Shown here one piece after another: positions 63,665-64,000 of a stretch of 64,000 nt of DNA; positions within the stretch are counted from its first letter, which is position 1, and every line of letters begins with the position of its first letter. The stretch is from contig CM075854.1 in the NCBI GenBank assembly GCA_037975125.1, positions 68,595,261 through 68,659,260 on the forward strand. The letters are read 5' to 3'. The stretch is from Latrodectus hesperus. Its lineage: Eukaryota; Arthropoda; Arachnida; Araneae; Theridiidae. The notes below the pieces were generated by a model. The model had not been told where the DNA came from and searched no databases. It saw nothing but the letters and a program-made list of their open reading frames with translations. Made by a program: the position numbers and the translations under genes.

Positions 63665-64000
63665 TTTTTCTGCGTTCCTGTTTTAAGGAAAAATGTGAAT
63701 ATTCTTTTAACAATGTTTCATGAGTTTATTTTCTGTATTCCGTTTTAAAGTATGTTAATACTTTTTATACAATTTTACTTACATATATGCGTTGTTAAAC
63801 TCATTATTTTATCAGATACTTATTGCATCTCTCGACCATCAAGAGTTTAATATTAGTAGCACTGCTATCTTTTTATTAAGGGAGGCCTTTTCTTTTTACA
63901 AAAATGAAAAAAATTTTTTGCAGAAGAAGGAACAGAGTGTGTGTAATTAAGTAAATTCTAAGATAAAAAATGAAAAAAAAATGTAGAATAGAAAAATGTG
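63665..64000. other. AT-rich sequence at the right edge
   Basis: No gene or element seen. Confidence 0.5.

Overview
The window is AT-rich eukaryotic DNA: spliced coding exons, long AT-rich introns, tRNA-derived SINEs with target-site duplications, non-LTR and LTR retroelement remains, and several cut-and-paste DNA transposons. The mix (KRBA2-like integrase genes, BEL/Pao, mariner, Tc1, Tigger/pogo, R1-like and RTE-like retroposons) fits an arthropod, most likely a spider. That taxonomic call is inference. There is no bacterial signature, CRISPR array, rRNA or free-standing tRNA gene.

Only one host gene is clear. Four exons at 89-3862 (+) encode a complete 361-residue 3-beta-hydroxysteroid dehydrogenase/isomerase-family protein. 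All three introns are in phase 1. The nucleotide-binding glycine motif, catalytic YxxxK and C-terminal membrane segment are intact.

The rest is intergenic sequence built from mobile elements of different ages. From left to right: a SINE at 7.9 kb; a decayed KRBA2-like integrase gene with short flanking repeats (9.2-11.4 kb, minus); a mariner copy bounded by TIRs and TA (12.0-13.2 kb); a Tc1-like copy (13.6-15.0 kb); a DUF4817-like fragment ending at a (TA)n tract (15.3-15.7 kb); a non-LTR RNase H tail (16.1-16.7 kb); an old direct duplication, one copy split by a SINE (16.7-18.5 kb); a 24-bp minisatellite (19.9-20.2 kb); a Tigger relic interrupted by a SINE (20.3-21.7 kb); two adjacent SINEs (24.5-25.0 kb); and a Tigger deletion derivative (25.7-26.4 kb). 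Next come a ~400-bp segmental duplication (27.5 and 29.4 kb) whose second copy preserves the empty site of an 80-bp retroposon, a diverged array of tRNA-like repeats interrupted by an R1-like relic (34.6-38.4 kb), and long (TA)n tracts, one inside a 16-bp inverted repeat. The right part holds a SINE (42.7 kb), a BEL/Pao element with both LTRs and a 5-bp target-site duplication but no RT/RNase H (48.8-52.6 kb), a 1,106-bp Tc1 deletion derivative (53.3-54.4 kb), SINEs at 54.6 and 59.3 kb, another non-LTR tail (60.1-60.7 kb) and a third Tc1 copy (62.5-63.7 kb).

I found no convincing previously undescribed functional system. The strongest items for a second look are the internally deleted BEL/Pao element, the duplication with its built-in empty site, the diverged repeat array, the TIR-bounded deletion derivatives, the inverted microduplication that breaks the integrase gene, and a few unrecognised coding-like stretches (22.5, 28.5, 47.3 and 55.3 kb).
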